Source: Salvia splendens (taxonomy: Eukaryota; Streptophyta; Magnoliopsida; Lamiales; Lamiaceae). Taken from it: a stretch of DNA of 64,000 nucleotides. Below, piece after piece: positions 12,259 through 23,983 of the stretch. Made by a program: the position numbers and the translations under genes. The notes beneath the pieces were generated by a model, which was not told the DNA's origin, did not search any database, and saw only the letters and a program-made list of their open reading frames with translations. The stretch spans positions 21,217,883-21,281,882 of the forward strand of contig NC_056039.1 in the NCBI RefSeq assembly GCF_004379255.2, given 5' to 3'. Within the stretch, counting starts at the first letter, position 1. Every line of letters begins with the position of its first letter.

Positions 12259-13929
12259 TGTCACGCCCGCATTTTCTAAGGATAGAAAACACGGTTGATC
12301 GCGACTAGGAGAGGATTAAAGAAGCGGGGAAGAAAGGGGAAAAACAACACAACTCGACCATAGCTCGAAACAAATGGGAATAGCTCGAATAAAATCAGAG
12401 TATCTCAACAATCAACAACTCAAAAATGAATACTATCTCAACAATACAAGAACTCAAAAGAAGGACAACTACTTAGCGGAAGCATTTGAGAGAAGGAATA
12501 TGCCACGTGTGAAGACATGACACATTCTACACACTTAACTTTCTTCAACGGTCTTGCTCAACACCCACCGCACCCGTCACGCTCAACCTGCAATTTTTAA
12601 AAGAAAAGCAGGGCTGAGTACTTGATGCACTCAGTGGACTCATGCCGAAAACATTTTATAAAAGTATTTATCATGCCACCATTGAGTGACCTTGGGGTTT
12701 TAACTTTAGAAATCGCCCAAGACACTAAAATCATTTCCATCGTAAAACTCGGTTGATCAACCATTTTCCCATAGCTATCTCCCATATCTGATCCATTGAT
12801 GACAAGGAACGTGGCCACATTCCAAGTCACTAGACCGGCCGACCCAAAAGACGGCTCACGATCTCCATAGGTGTACACTAGCCTGAATAGGGACTCACTC
12901 CCTAGACAGACCCGAATTCGATTATCCATTGATGGCAAAAGCCACATCAGATAGGTTCCATAGAATAAAACAAAACACGGCATGACAAATATTCATATCA
13001 TTTTCACATAAAAATATACTTAGGGCATTGCCCTTATTTAAAAAGAAAGCCCACCTCGCTTGCTTATACCACACAATCACGACTTTACGCAACCTTTTAC
13101 TCTTGGTACCCTCGTACGTGCAACAACCCTTGTCAATATCACCACACAATCAGGTTTTCCATTATTACAATTATCATGCATGTCCTATCGTTCCTTTCAT
13201 CGTTTTCTTAGATTGTCCATTCCCGAACGTTCATCAACATAAGGAAAAACATGCCATAATACTTCTCAACGTGTTACACATAATCATGCCATAGGATACC
13301 TTCTTAAATCATACATGCATCATATAATTCATTAAAACTTAGCAACAAGTGATATTTTCACCTAACAACAAAACTGGCAGAATTGCGCGGTTGGTTTGTA
13401 AAAATCATTTAAAATTCATCCGGTCTCCGTTGGGGCTGAAACTTTTCCACAATACAGTAGACACATAAAATATCTTTCAATTAAATTTCACATCAAAATA
13501 ATCTTTTTAGGTCGGTCAAATCGAAAACGTAACTCCCTGGTCGAGAAAAACAATTTCTGGCAGAACTGCGCAGTCAACTTCAAAAATTCACCAAAAATAC
13601 ATATTTTGTCCAAATAGGTTGAAATTCACACACCACACAGAACACACCTTAAGGTTTACTCAGAAAAAAGAATCGTATAAAAAGGAGTTCGTTTGGTCGG
13701 TCAAACATGCGTCGGAACCTACTGTCCGAATACTACAGATTTCATGCTCCAAAATTCGAGTTATCCTAAATGAATGCAAGGAAATCAAGGCTGGGAATTG
13801 ATCGGTGATTACCTTCTTAGGCGGCAGAAAACTCTCTTCTCCAACTCAGTTCTTTCTCTAAATTTTAGTTCCTGGTTTTTCTTGGTATTGAATTTATGTG
13901 TAGAAAGATCGTGGGATTGATTGGATATA
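12259..13929 (-). mobile_element. LTR 4 of array, truncated at high end
   Basis: Matches LTR 1 from TGTCACGCCC to 'gattggatatat', then breaks at about 13929 into myosin-like sequence. About 175 bp that would complete the minus-strand LTR start are missing, so the target-site duplication on this side cannot be tested. Confidence 0.78.
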
Positions 13930-14145
13930 TACTGCATTATCACTATTGGTTGTGACGGTTCCCACAGAAGACCTTCTACCAGCCATTTAGAAGATACTTG
14001 ACGACGTTGATGATCATGCACAAGCTAAGTTATTTGAACAAGCCTTCAGTTCTTCACAGTCTTCAGCATAACTCTTTTAAAAATCGATTTTCCCCTTCCA
14101 TAGCAGGGATGGTGAGGGTAGCAATACTGTCATGCGTCCTCTCTC
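13930..14145 (+). pseudogene. Class VIII myosin motor fragment (broken)
   Basis: The plus strand encodes VVTVPTEDLLP from about 13948, then, after an in-frame stop and a small frame change, LSYLNKPSVLHSLQH from about 14026 and a degraded stretch ending MVRVAI near 14125. In plant class VIII myosins the motor domain starts with this order: a 'sxExLLPANPxILxxVDDLxQLSYLNEPSVLxxLQ' segment, then a GPVLVAxNP strand. The fragment lacks the P-loop and everything after it. It adjoins the truncated LTR 4 with no visible transposon end. It carries more of this region than the other copies in the window, so it is an independent capture or duplicate. Confidence 0.65.
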
Positions 14146-15237
14146 CCGAATGTCTCTCCAACTCTGGCTTTTGCTTGCCACCTTCAGACGAATCTCTTTT
14201 GTTGATGGAGTTTGTTTAGTCAGACATAAACTACGAATGTACTCGGACTTTCTCCATGCTTTTCATAACCTTGTTGTGTCTTTATTTCTTGTGGTTCACT
14301 ACTCTTAATAAGCATTTCGATCGATCAAACATTTTTTTATCTAAAGTCTTGTACATCATTCGATCCACATATATTCTTTAACATTTCTCTTCTTAGGGCT
14401 AGTTACCTGTCTACATAGCATAATATTCGATCTTTTACCCGCTTGTTATAAGCGGTACGCAAATATAAAATACTTAACGTTTTGTGTTGTTGGTTGTGCG
14501 ACGCTTCTGGTTGGTGTATCATTTCCTACACGTGTGTCAATGGAGACTTGTTTATCATATGTATCTGAAAGGAATTAATGCTATGCCTTTCCCGATAGTC
14601 TTGTGTCAAGAAATCAATGATCAATATAACAGTCTTAACTTGGATAGGAATTGATATCACACATAAGGAGTATGACTGAAAATATGAAGGGCTCCAGGAT
14701 ACCCAATGGAAACAAGAATAACAAATTTTCATCATCAAATTGTAATAATTGACTTTGAAGGCAAGTACTGAGTTCAATTGAGCTTATCATGTCCATTCAA
14801 AGAACTACGTGGCTCAACTGGTTTCAGATAGACCCATAGAACTTGAGGCTCACTCTCGATGGGAGCTCGAAAGAATATGAGATAGGTCATGAAAACTAGA
14901 TGGAAATGAATTAACTGTAAGTTTCCATAGTAGGCTGCCAAATAAGACAACAGAGTTGTCCAATTAAATCAAAGGGGTCTGGACATTAAGGGTAGTGGTT
15001 CAAACATGTCACCGCCTACGATGATTAGCCGTGAAAGTTTTTAGAAATGTAGGCGATTGCAATGGAGGAATATTGGTCATGGTTCAAAGACATCCTGATA
15101 TGGACTAAAAATCATATCAATGATTTCATAGGTTCATTAAGGCACTACACTGAAGTGAACTATTTGGAAAAATCAGCTAGATCAAACCCGTTAGGGAAAA
15201 GTGCAGTACGCTTGCCTTAACTTCAAGTTGCAGAAAA
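14146..15237. other. Unassigned sequence, no gene seen
   Basis: Only short frames without recognisable motifs occur here. The stretch lies where the interior of the minus-strand family A element would be expected (its primer site is at 17158), but I found no gag or pol motif on either strand. Confidence 0.4.
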
Positions 15238-15545
15238 TCCATGACTCCTAGCTCAACTGGTTGAGAAGGGAGGCAAGGATACCGCCCATCCAGGAGGTCT
15301 TGAGTTCGAATCCTGGATGGTGCAACCTGGGATTAATTTCCCCTGTGGACCTTTACAAGGCTTGTTGCCTTGGGGCTTGGCAAGCTGATGAGCCTTGACC
15401 CGTCCGGGACAGCGCTGGTCTACGGGCCGAACCCGTCGGAGGGTGGCTGGTCTACGAGACTGACCAAGGCCAGTTCACGAGACCGTATCCGGCTGGAGGG
15501 AGGCTAGTTCACGAGCCACGAGGGTTGGGAAGGGCTAGTTCCAAC
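15238..15545 (+). mobile_element. tRNA-derived SINE
   Basis: A tRNA-like head carries an RNA polymerase III A box (TAGCTCAACTGG, 15249-15260) and a B box (GAGTTCGAATCCTGG, 15302-15316) about 40 bp apart. A GC-rich body follows with repeated 'ggtctacgag/gttcacgag' phrases up to about 15545. The head does not fold as a complete tRNA, since the acceptor arms do not pair, which favours a SINE over a tRNA gene. The tail and target duplication are not clear, so the ends are approximate. Confidence 0.6.
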
Positions 15546-17157
15546 ATAATATGAAATTCTCTAAGGAAAATGTTTAAATGGCGTGATTATTTTGGGGTCA
15601 CCAATGTAAGCATCATAAGAACGAAATTTCATTGTATGAGTCCAAGAAATTGAGGTATAGATCTTATATATTGGGGTTCAAAGGAGACGACAACAAATAA
15701 CGATGCTTGAAATATAGGAGTTTTCCAATTTTGGGAACTGAAACTGAGTCACCACTTTCGTGGGAAAAAGAATAAATGAAAGTGGCGTATTAATTGTAAA
15801 ACGTGAGTCAATCAAAAGTCTTAATAAACGACAGGGTACTATTGTTGAGGAGGTTCAGTAAATGTACGAGGAATGGGATTATCTTGAAGGTCATAAATAT
15901 AAGCAACTTTAGAATTTGACGGTTTATGACCGGGGTTTTCAAGGTCAAAACTTTACTCTTTATGAACGATGAGTTAGAGGACTGCAGGCAATAAACTGAA
16001 AGTGAGTTATAACTTGTATGGAAAAAGAAATACTGACATGGTACTTGCAAAATTGCGAGTCAATCTGGAGTCTGAAAGTGAGTTATAACTTGTATGGAAA
16101 AAGAAATACATTCCATGGGATTCCTCGTGCTGTTGAAACTGATAACTGCAGTTGAAGGTCATACTTTCATATTGTTCTCGATAATTTAGAACGTTGATTC
16201 TCGTAAAACACTGCATTCTCCATCGTGCTTTATAGCGTGCTATAAGGATTGCTTCTGGGTCGCGTATTCACTTTTGGCATGTTACGCAAGATTAGATCAC
16301 TTAATTAGATCTAGGTACGATCTCTTTTCGTGTAGGGATACATCTCCCTAATAGGATTGAGGATACACTCATTCGGTTATGACCTAGTTTTCATCAAGAC
16401 ATTGGGAACTTCATTATTTAAACGCCCAAGAGACGCCCATGTGTCGTAGGTAGTTTTCTTGACTCTCGTGTGATTGTCATCATTTAAGATTAGATGAGCT
16501 CATTCATATGGCTCAGTCTTGTACATTTGATATTGTTCTAAACACAATATCACATATCGTGGTTACGTCCAGACATAGGATAGCGGAAAAGATGTGGGGT
16601 TCGCTTTCAGACTTATTCATCTATTTTATCCATTTTGTTTAGAACAGGGTTAGGGGTTTGCCCTAACTTGCATATACTTGTCCGTTTGATCGCTTAGAAA
16701 AGCGGTAAGAAAGTCATCAACTTACAATACTGTTCAAGGACGTTCAGCCTGACATACTTCTTAGGCATTATATATTCGCATACATAGTCCCACATATCAT
16801 CATTCATACATTTTCTTTCAAAATTATCGAAAGTCACATAAGTGATCATATATTGTACATAGCATCAAATATCACGTTGCATCACATAAAATTCACAACG
16901 CATTTTAAATCCCCATAAAGGACCATGAAGAACACGTTTCATAAAATACATTTTTCTTTTCATAAAGGAAGAATCATTTTCCTTAAAATTTTTCTTGAAA
17001 AGTGGGCATCGATCTCCTTTTTGCAGCGGTTGAACATGCCGAGTGGAGGTGTTGGGATCCTTGTAACTTAACATTTTATTCCTCTTTCCTAGCTTAGTGT
17101 TATTATTCTACACTAAGGCTTGAAGGAAGGTTCTTGGGTCCAGAGCAGAAGAACAGT
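15546..17157. other. Unassigned interior of family A element
   Basis: Mostly AT-rich sequence up to the primer site at 17158. It includes a 76 bp-period duplication at 15996-16109. No conserved retrotransposon protein is visible on the minus strand, so if this is the element interior it is non-coding or decayed beyond recognition. Confidence 0.35.
15996..16109. repeat. Direct repeat, period 76 bp
   Basis: The phrase 'ctgaaagtgagttataactt' plus the following 18 bases occurs at 15996-16033 and again at 16072-16109. Confidence 0.8.
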
Positions 17158-17169
17158 GCTCTAATACCA
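17158..17169 (-). promoter_or_regulatory. tRNA-Met-like primer site, family A
   Basis: GCTCTAATACCA on the plus strand reads TGGTATTAGAGC on the minus strand. That is one base from the initiator-tRNA-Met primer site, and it lies 3 nt from the LTR starting at 17173. It fixes the element orientation as minus. Confidence 0.7.
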
Positions 17170-17172
17170 CTC

Positions 17173-18874
17173 TGTCACGACCACAACTCCCTAGTGCTAG
17201 TGAGCTTAGTTATATTCGCAACTATAATAACTTCAATAATCATAATCCTTCATAAAAAGAAATATTTAATCCCGAAGACAAGAGGGTACGAGGCTATGTC
17301 AAAATCAGAGTATCAGAATGGGTACATAGTTTCCCTTAAACAACATTCATATGCAGCGAAAGGTTCCAAGACGAAGTAATATGTATGGAGACATATTAAA
17401 TTAGCTACCTAGCTACTTATTTATAAGTCTCTCCCAACACTTTCTCGCTTCGATCACGATCAACCTGCATGTTGGAAAAATAAACATGCTAGGCTGAGTA
17501 TTTGATATACCCAGTGGACTTAGTGCCAAAAACAGTTCTTATTTAGTTGTCAGCCATGGTTAAGTGATCGCGGGGTTTTTATTTGAAATAATTCCAGGGG
17601 TCACCAAATCCTTTATCATTTCATAAACTTGATTGCGCAGTCACATAACATAACATACCATATCTGATCTTATGTGAACCGGGAATGTGGCCACATTCCA
17701 CGATGGTCACTGGACTGGCCAACTCGAAAGCTAGCACAGAGTCCAATATGTGTACACTAGTCGGAGTAGGGTTTGCGGCCCTACTGGGACCCGAATTCGA
17801 TTTAACATGTTTGACATAGCCAACAGATAAGTAATCATAAAACAAACGTGGCATGACACTCATTCAAATAAATAGATTCACATTTTCACATAAAATCACA
17901 TTTTGAAAGAAAAACCCACCTCCTTTGCTTAAATTCTCAAACGAGCGTTCCTCGACTTGCTTTTACTTGTCTTGCGACGACGCCCCTTTATAAACAAATA
18001 ATACTTAAATTAGACCTAAGTAATTATTTCTAGCATGTATGCATTCCTAAGCATGTGATCATCTTTATTTCCTTTCTTCCTAAATCCATAAAATCTTTAA
18101 TCATTAATTAAATCAAATGATTTAATTATTTGGGCATTTGCCGTATTATTCGTGCACTGGTTAAATTATAAACATCTTAATCATATTTCCGCAAAATTAA
18201 ATAGCGGCTATCCATTATTTAATTTTGGCAAGACATTAGGAGGGTCTATAAATCAAATTTGATGTTTTAATTAGTGGCTCTTGATTATCAGAAGTCCATT
18301 TTCAAATTTAAATCCTCTTGGATTTATATACTTAATTAACTTAAAAATACTTACTTTGCTTAAAAATTAATATAAGTCCAATTTAATCATTTATTGGACA
18401 TGGTGTTAACGTGACTATTTATTTGTAGTGGCCCAATGAAAATTGCACTGGCATAAAATACTCCCCAAGTCCGTCGGCCCAATCCTGCCGCCTGCGATAG
18501 TCTCTTCCGCCGCATCGTCCTCTGTTGCCGGCTCTGCAGCCGCATCGTCCGTTCGGTAATGATTTACGACGTTCGGTCAACGCCGACCCAAGTCATTCCC
18601 CCCCTCTTTCGGTACTCAGTGCAGGCTCAGCCCGCCTACGTCTGGCTCGTTGTCGCCTTCGTCGGCCAGAGCTAAGTCTCCATCCTTTCCCTCTCGTCTT
18701 GCTTGAGCACCGGGGTTAACTTGGAGTAGTTAAATGGGTCTTGTTCGATTTTAGGCCGTTTTTCCTGAATAGTTATTTTATGATGTTAGAGTATTATGCT
18801 CAGCTTGTATGTGACTTGAATCTAAATTTCCATTCATTCTCAGATTTGGTAGTAAGGCCGACTAGTTATGCTAT
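17173..18874 (-). mobile_element. Family A LTR, right copy (5' LTR), truncated
   Basis: Parallel to 1135-2916, with the same TGTCACGACCACAACTCCC start next to a primer site. It stops at 18874 ('tgctat') where a myosin-bearing block begins, so the minus-strand LTR start is lost. If the left copy is its 3' partner, the LTR array, a myosin fragment and a SINE all lie between them as later insertions or rearrangements. Confidence 0.6.
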
Positions 18875-18875
18875 C

Positions 18876-18998
18876 TATACTGAAGATTGTGAAGAACTAA
18901 AGGCTCGATCAAATAACATAGTCGTGGAAGATCATCAACTTAGTCATGTATCCGAGGATTGGTTGGTAGAAGGTCTTGTGTGGGAACTGTCACTACCT
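18876..18998 (-). pseudogene. Myosin VIII exon fragment, copy 1
   Basis: The minus strand encodes the class VIII myosin motor start (VVTVPTxDLLP ... VDD ... LSYL) with an AG splice acceptor (cattacag) before it at about 18999. Reading is broken by a stop. It is the lone first exon of the 2.3 kb block; the second exon set lies at 20411-20925. Confidence 0.6.
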
Positions 18999-20094
18999 GT
19001 AATGATAATGCAGTAAGTGCAAAGTTCTTGTAGAATGTAACAAAAGATGTGAAGAGGTGGAAAATCAGATGAACTAACACTTCTATCCGAAAGCAGAACC
19101 AAAGCTTTCTCCCCTGAGTTTGATTTTATTTTCCCTAAACATAAAAATTATTCAAATTAGGGATTATCGTGTTCAACGAGCCATTGCTTTTCACACTAAG
19201 AAAACTGTGATTACAAAACGATGGAGTTGTTGTGCTACCTCAAGAGCAATGATTGTAAGAGGGCTGAGAAAAGAGACTTGGCAAGAATATGGCTAGCTGG
19301 GATAACATGTGTTGGATGTACATTGAATGCCTAGTTGCCCTCGATGCCTATTGCATATTGACCATACCTCATGAAAAATACATGCAAAATAAAGTCACTC
19401 AGAATCAAGTAGAGAGTGTTTTACATCAAGGTTCAAATTTCACGTAATGTAGCTTTCATCCTACTCAAACTCAATATTCCATCATTCTTAAATCACTCAA
19501 CTGGAGTCATGTAGTTAAAAACTGAACTCATCAAACAAAAGCACGAATTAATCATCTTTGAAGGTACACTAGGTCTGACTTGCTACTAAAACATGTACAC
19601 AAAAATACAAACAAAAGCAAGACAATAATGAACAACACCTCATCCCACTAAGGACGTACTTGCAAGTTGGGCTTAGTGTGGAAGAAGACTAAAAACACTG
19701 ACCAACCAATAAAAAGAATAATAAAAGAAAAGAAAGGGGGTCACCTTGTGTTGGTCAGCTTCTGCACGTCATGGGATCTGGAGCATGTCCTAGACTGGGC
19801 AGTTTTCTCTTATTCCCTTGCATGTTCAGAACTGTGTCAGCCTATTCCTCTCCTACTTCAACTCCTTTTCTCCCTTGTAATAGTTCATGAGGTTGTTGAT
19901 TTCATCTCCTCCATCAGATCTTTATCTTTCTTTGCGTGCATCTCCTTCTTTCTTTTTTTCTTTTTTGCATCTCCTTCTTTCTTGTCAGGCAACTTCCCTC
20001 ATCTTGTTCCCCCTATGTCAGCCTCATTCCTCTCCTATATCAACTCCTTTTGTCCCTTGTAACAGTTCTTGATTCCATCTCCACCAACAACGCT

Positions 20095-20225
20095 TTATCT
20101 TCTTTTTTTGCATGCATCTCCATCTTACTTTTTTTTCTTTTTCTTTTTTGAACCTCCTTTCTTTTTTTTCTTTTTTTCTTTCTTTTTTTCTTTCTTTTTT
20201 TCTTTTTTTTTGCACCTCCCTCCTT
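20095..20225. repeat. Pyrimidine-rich low-complexity tract
   Basis: About 130 bp of T runs interrupted by single C or G (ctttttttctttctttt pattern). The same tract appears at 48110-48195 and, reversed as purines, at 42905-43015. Open frames across it are composition artefacts. Confidence 0.85.
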
Positions 20226-20410
20226 TCTTATCAGTCAATTTCCTCATTTTGTGCCCCTTCCGTCCACTCTCTTATCCTTTTAAGCTTAAACTTCAAACCA
20301 GGTACCAAACAAATAGTGGTAAATAAAGTTAATCACGCAAACACTATTTATTACAAAGAAAACTACAGCATGCTGTAAGGAAGAATATCATAACAAAAAC
20401 TGCAGCTAAC

Positions 20411-20925
20411 CTGATAATTAAAGCCAGGCTTACTTCATCTGCAAATATCAAAAATAGCAAAACGAAAAGTGAAAATTAGCAACTTGCTAAACCAATATGC
20501 TAACAAGGCAATATTTCTCCGGGGTAATTAAGGTATTATATAGCACCTACTATCATTGCATTGTATACCGCATCAGCTACAACATAAGCATGAGGAGTGT
20601 CCAAAAGCTTCTTTCTTTATCATCCCCATATAGCTAGACATTTTTAAATGGATTGACGGACAAAAATCCAGAGCCTGCCATTCTCTATCCAAAGCAAATA
20701 CAAGGAAATGATTTAAGATTAGAGGCATTCAGTAAAAACAAACAAAATGAAAAGGTTCTAAAAAATATAAAATTACATTCAAATTATCTTGTAAATATCT
20801 ATATTGAAGATTGTGAAGAACTAAATGCTCAAATAACTTAGTTGTGGAAGATCATCAACTTAGTCAAGTATCCGAGGATTGGTTGGTAGAAGGTCTTGTG
20901 TGGGAACTGTCACTACCTGTAATGA
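20411..20925 (-). pseudogene. Myosin VIII exons 1-3, copy 2
   Basis: Minus strand, three exon-like pieces in order. First, about 20800-20925: VVTVPTxDLLP and the following VDDLPQLSYL segment. Second, about 20530-20640: TPHAYVVADAVYNA-like text, matching the SPHVYAIADTA segment of plant myosin VIII. Third, 20411-20438: DEVSLALIISG-like text with splice-type flanks, ending just before where the P-loop GESGAGKT would follow. The P-loop exon itself is absent. Stops and small indels are present, so it is a pseudogene. Confidence 0.6.
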
Positions 20926-21190
20926 TAATGCAGTAAGTGCAAAGTTCTTGTAGAATGCAACAAAAGATACGAAGAGGTGGAAAATCAGATGAACTAACAC
21001 TTCTATCCGAAAGCAGAACCAAAGCTTTCTCCCCTGAGTTTGATTTTATTTGCCCTAAACATAAAAATTATTCAAATTAGGGATTATCGTGTTCAACGAG
21101 CCATTGCTTTTCACACTAAGAAAACTATGATTACAAAACGATGGAGTTGTAGTGCTACCTCAAGAGCAGTGATTATAAGAGGGATTATCC

Positions 21191-23946
21191 TGAAATGTTG
21201 TCTTCAATGTTATCCCGTGGTCACGATCGCCTCGTTTGTAGTACCCCTAGTTTGGGCGGTCATGACAGACCCGAATTCGTTTCACAACACAGCCATATAG
21301 CCTAACGGAGTAAACTCATACGAACTAGGCATCAGGCACACAATCTCATAATAAAAACAACATGGCATGACATAACAGTTAAACCACCCTTATAACGCCA
21401 CATAGCATTTTCGGAAAAGTAAAGAGGTTTGAAAAGAAAGCCCACCTCGTTCGCCTAGCAATTCACAACTCAACTTATAGCAACTCTCGATCCTCGAGTT
21501 CACGAAAACACAACACCCTTGTCAACGACAACACAAGTCAGCCTTCCACAACAACATTTTACTATGCATGTCCTATCGCTTCTCTCTCATCGTTTTTCTC
21601 AAATTCCCCAACCCAACATACGTCACAAAGGTGTAAAGACACACGTAACACATTCCAACTTATCACAAGTGATTACACCATTTAGACACGTTCCTTGGAC
21701 ATACATGCATCATACAATACTTTTAAACTTGAAACTAGGCGTCATTTTAACAAGGCAGAGAACTGGTAGAACAGAGCGACCGTTTTGTAAAAATCCCTAT
21801 AAATTCACCCGATCTCAAAAGAAGCTAAAGTTTGGTCACAATACAGAGGACACATTCAAGTTCATCCATGAAAATTTTCACACCGAAATCACGTCATTTA
21901 GTCAGTCATATCACATATTAAATTCTCTGGGCGGAACATACAATTTCTGACAGCACTGCGCAGTTCATTTGAAAAATTCACCATAAATTTATCCAATGCC
22001 CAAAAAGGCTGAAAATTTAACACGACTCAGAAGACACTTCAAATTTGCATATAGTTCAAGAATCACATCAATCGGAGGTCATTTGGTCAGTCAAACAGAA
22101 AACGAAATATTCTTGGCGAGAACACGAGTTTCTGGCAGATTTGCGCAGTCAACTTCAAAAATTTATTAAAAATTCATTTTTTGATAAAAAAGGGCTGAAA
22201 TTCACGCGAGACACGGGAAACACCTCGACGTTTTCTCAGTACAAATTTCATATCAAAATTCGTTCGTTTGGTGGGTCAATTACAGATCATAAGTTACTGG
22301 TCGTGCACCACAGATTTCAGGTTCATAGTTCGAAAATAGGGTTTTCATCTTCCATCAAACAAACACCAATTTTTCATGCTTGAAAACACATAATCATGCT
22401 TTAAGGTTTCTCATACACATATTTGCACATAAACTCACATCATTCACCAAATATTCCAATCCAACATCACATGATTTCGATCAAAAACACATAACCATCC
22501 AAGTTCTTACGACAACACACTTTCCCCCCCGATAAATCTTGCGATCTATTAATCCTACACCCTCTACATGCATGTAGGACTCAAGAACATGGTTCAAACG
22601 AAAAGGATGAGGAAAAGTGTGCAAATATACCTTCTTGGACAAAAATAAATCGGTAGAAGCAAAGAACGATGCGATCCGTCGGAGACTCTTGAAAATCACT
22701 TCAATGGGTGCAAGAATAAAGCTTGAATGGGAGGTTTTTGGGGAGGAAGAGTGGGAGAGGAGGAGAAAACGTGTTAGAGTGAGGGAGGATGGAGGGAGGC
22801 GTGTAGGATGACAATGGTGGCTAGGGTTAAGGTTTTTAATATTTATAGTCTAGGTTAAAATCCCACACTTAAATGAATTAATTAAATTATGGGAGATATA
22901 AAAAAATTCCCACAATTGAAATAAAAGTAGGCGTGTGGAATGGGGGTGAATTTCGAAAATTTTGCCAAATAAATTAGCAAGGAATTGACGTGGTATTTTC
23001 TTGGAGAGAAAAATACTCAAAATTTGGTAAAAGATATTGAGTATTTCATAAACAAGGAAATAAAATAATTTGAAGAATCTACAAGTAGCAAAATAAAAAG
23101 GGAGGGGGCGTGTATTTTGAATAGGGGAGAAGAGGATTATTTAAATCCTCAATTAAATGGGGATAGGATTTAAATTTGGAAATTCTGTTATAGGAAAAGA
23201 CTCCCATAAAATAGGTAACAAATAAATAAATTTCCACAAGGAAAATAGAAGCATATGGGGCGTGTGGGATGGAGACAAAATAGAAAGAAAATATTCACAT
23301 CCCCAATTAATTAGACATAGGTATTTATTTGGTATTTATTTGAATAAAAAGGGATTCCACAACAATAGGAAACAAATACAATTTCTCCACAAATATGGAA
23401 GGGGCAAAAATTTGGCTTTAATTTCCACAAGGAAATATTTCAAATATCAATTCAATTAGAGTGAGGAAGTAAAATGTGGCACGATTTAATTGGATTTGAA
23501 ATAAAAGAAGGGAATCAATAAGGCATCAATTAAATCAAAGAAAAATAATTCATCCTCCTATTAAATAGGGGATTTTTCGAAACTCCCAAAAAAATAGCTA
23601 GAGTTCAAATTTCATGTAGCATAAATTAGGGATAATTTGGTTTGGATTTAATTTGGATAAATATCTCAAAACAATTAATTAAATCTAAGAAGAGAATATT
23701 AATTCCAATAATTTTGAAGAGGCCGAAAATATCCCATTAAATTGGCTAGAATAAAATGCATGATCTCACTTAATTAATTTCCTCACATTGGAACATATAA
23801 CAATTAGACAATACTTCATTCTACATCACTCATAACAATTATTTCATATAATCAACTTAATCACATAGAAACAATTAATTTCATAAAAGGAAATTTTATT
23901 CGACACCCATATGAAAATAAAGTCACAAAAATTTTGGGATGTTACA
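21191..23946 (-). mobile_element. Diverged gypsy LTR, truncated
   Basis: The minus strand starts TGTAACATCCC at 23946, the chromovirus-type LTR start. It shares landmarks with the array LTRs: 'gacagacccgaattcg' (about 21264), 'aaagaaagcccacctcgtt' (about 21437), and three copies of a 175-185 bp block beginning near 21774, 21949 and 22133 with the motif 'ctgcgcagt'. It is a relative of the 3414-13929 family, longer and clearly diverged. Its other end is cut by the myosin block at about 21190. No coding capacity is seen in the AT-rich part 22800-23940. Confidence 0.65.
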
Positions 23947-23983
23947 GGTTACCATCAGTCCATCTAAAATTAGGGTGGTCCCT

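Larger units (their letters stand above)
18875..21190 (-). repeat. 2.3 kb block duplicated at 46.83-49.15 kb
   Basis: The whole block runs parallel, in the same order and orientation, to about 46830-49150. Landmarks pair up: the myosin first exon (18876 with 46831), the phrase 'gggcttagtgtggaagaag' (about 19670 with 47652), the pyrimidine tract (20100 with 48110) and the second myosin copy (20815 with 48775). It ends abruptly against the family A LTR on one side and a gypsy LTR on the other. It is a segmental copy with no transposon ends seen. Confidence 0.75.

Noticed and set aside
15249..15320. A genuine tRNA gene
   Set aside because: A and B boxes are present but no cloverleaf acceptor pairing was found, and a long GC-rich body follows, so a SINE is the better call.
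19887..20378. Several open frames rich in F, S and L
   Set aside because: They cross a pyrimidine-rich low-complexity tract and are compositional artefacts, as are the matching frames near 42809-43318 and 47867-48358.
21519..22383. Two frames of 143 and 112 residues
   Set aside because: They lie within a gypsy LTR made of ~180 bp repeats and have no motif or splice context.
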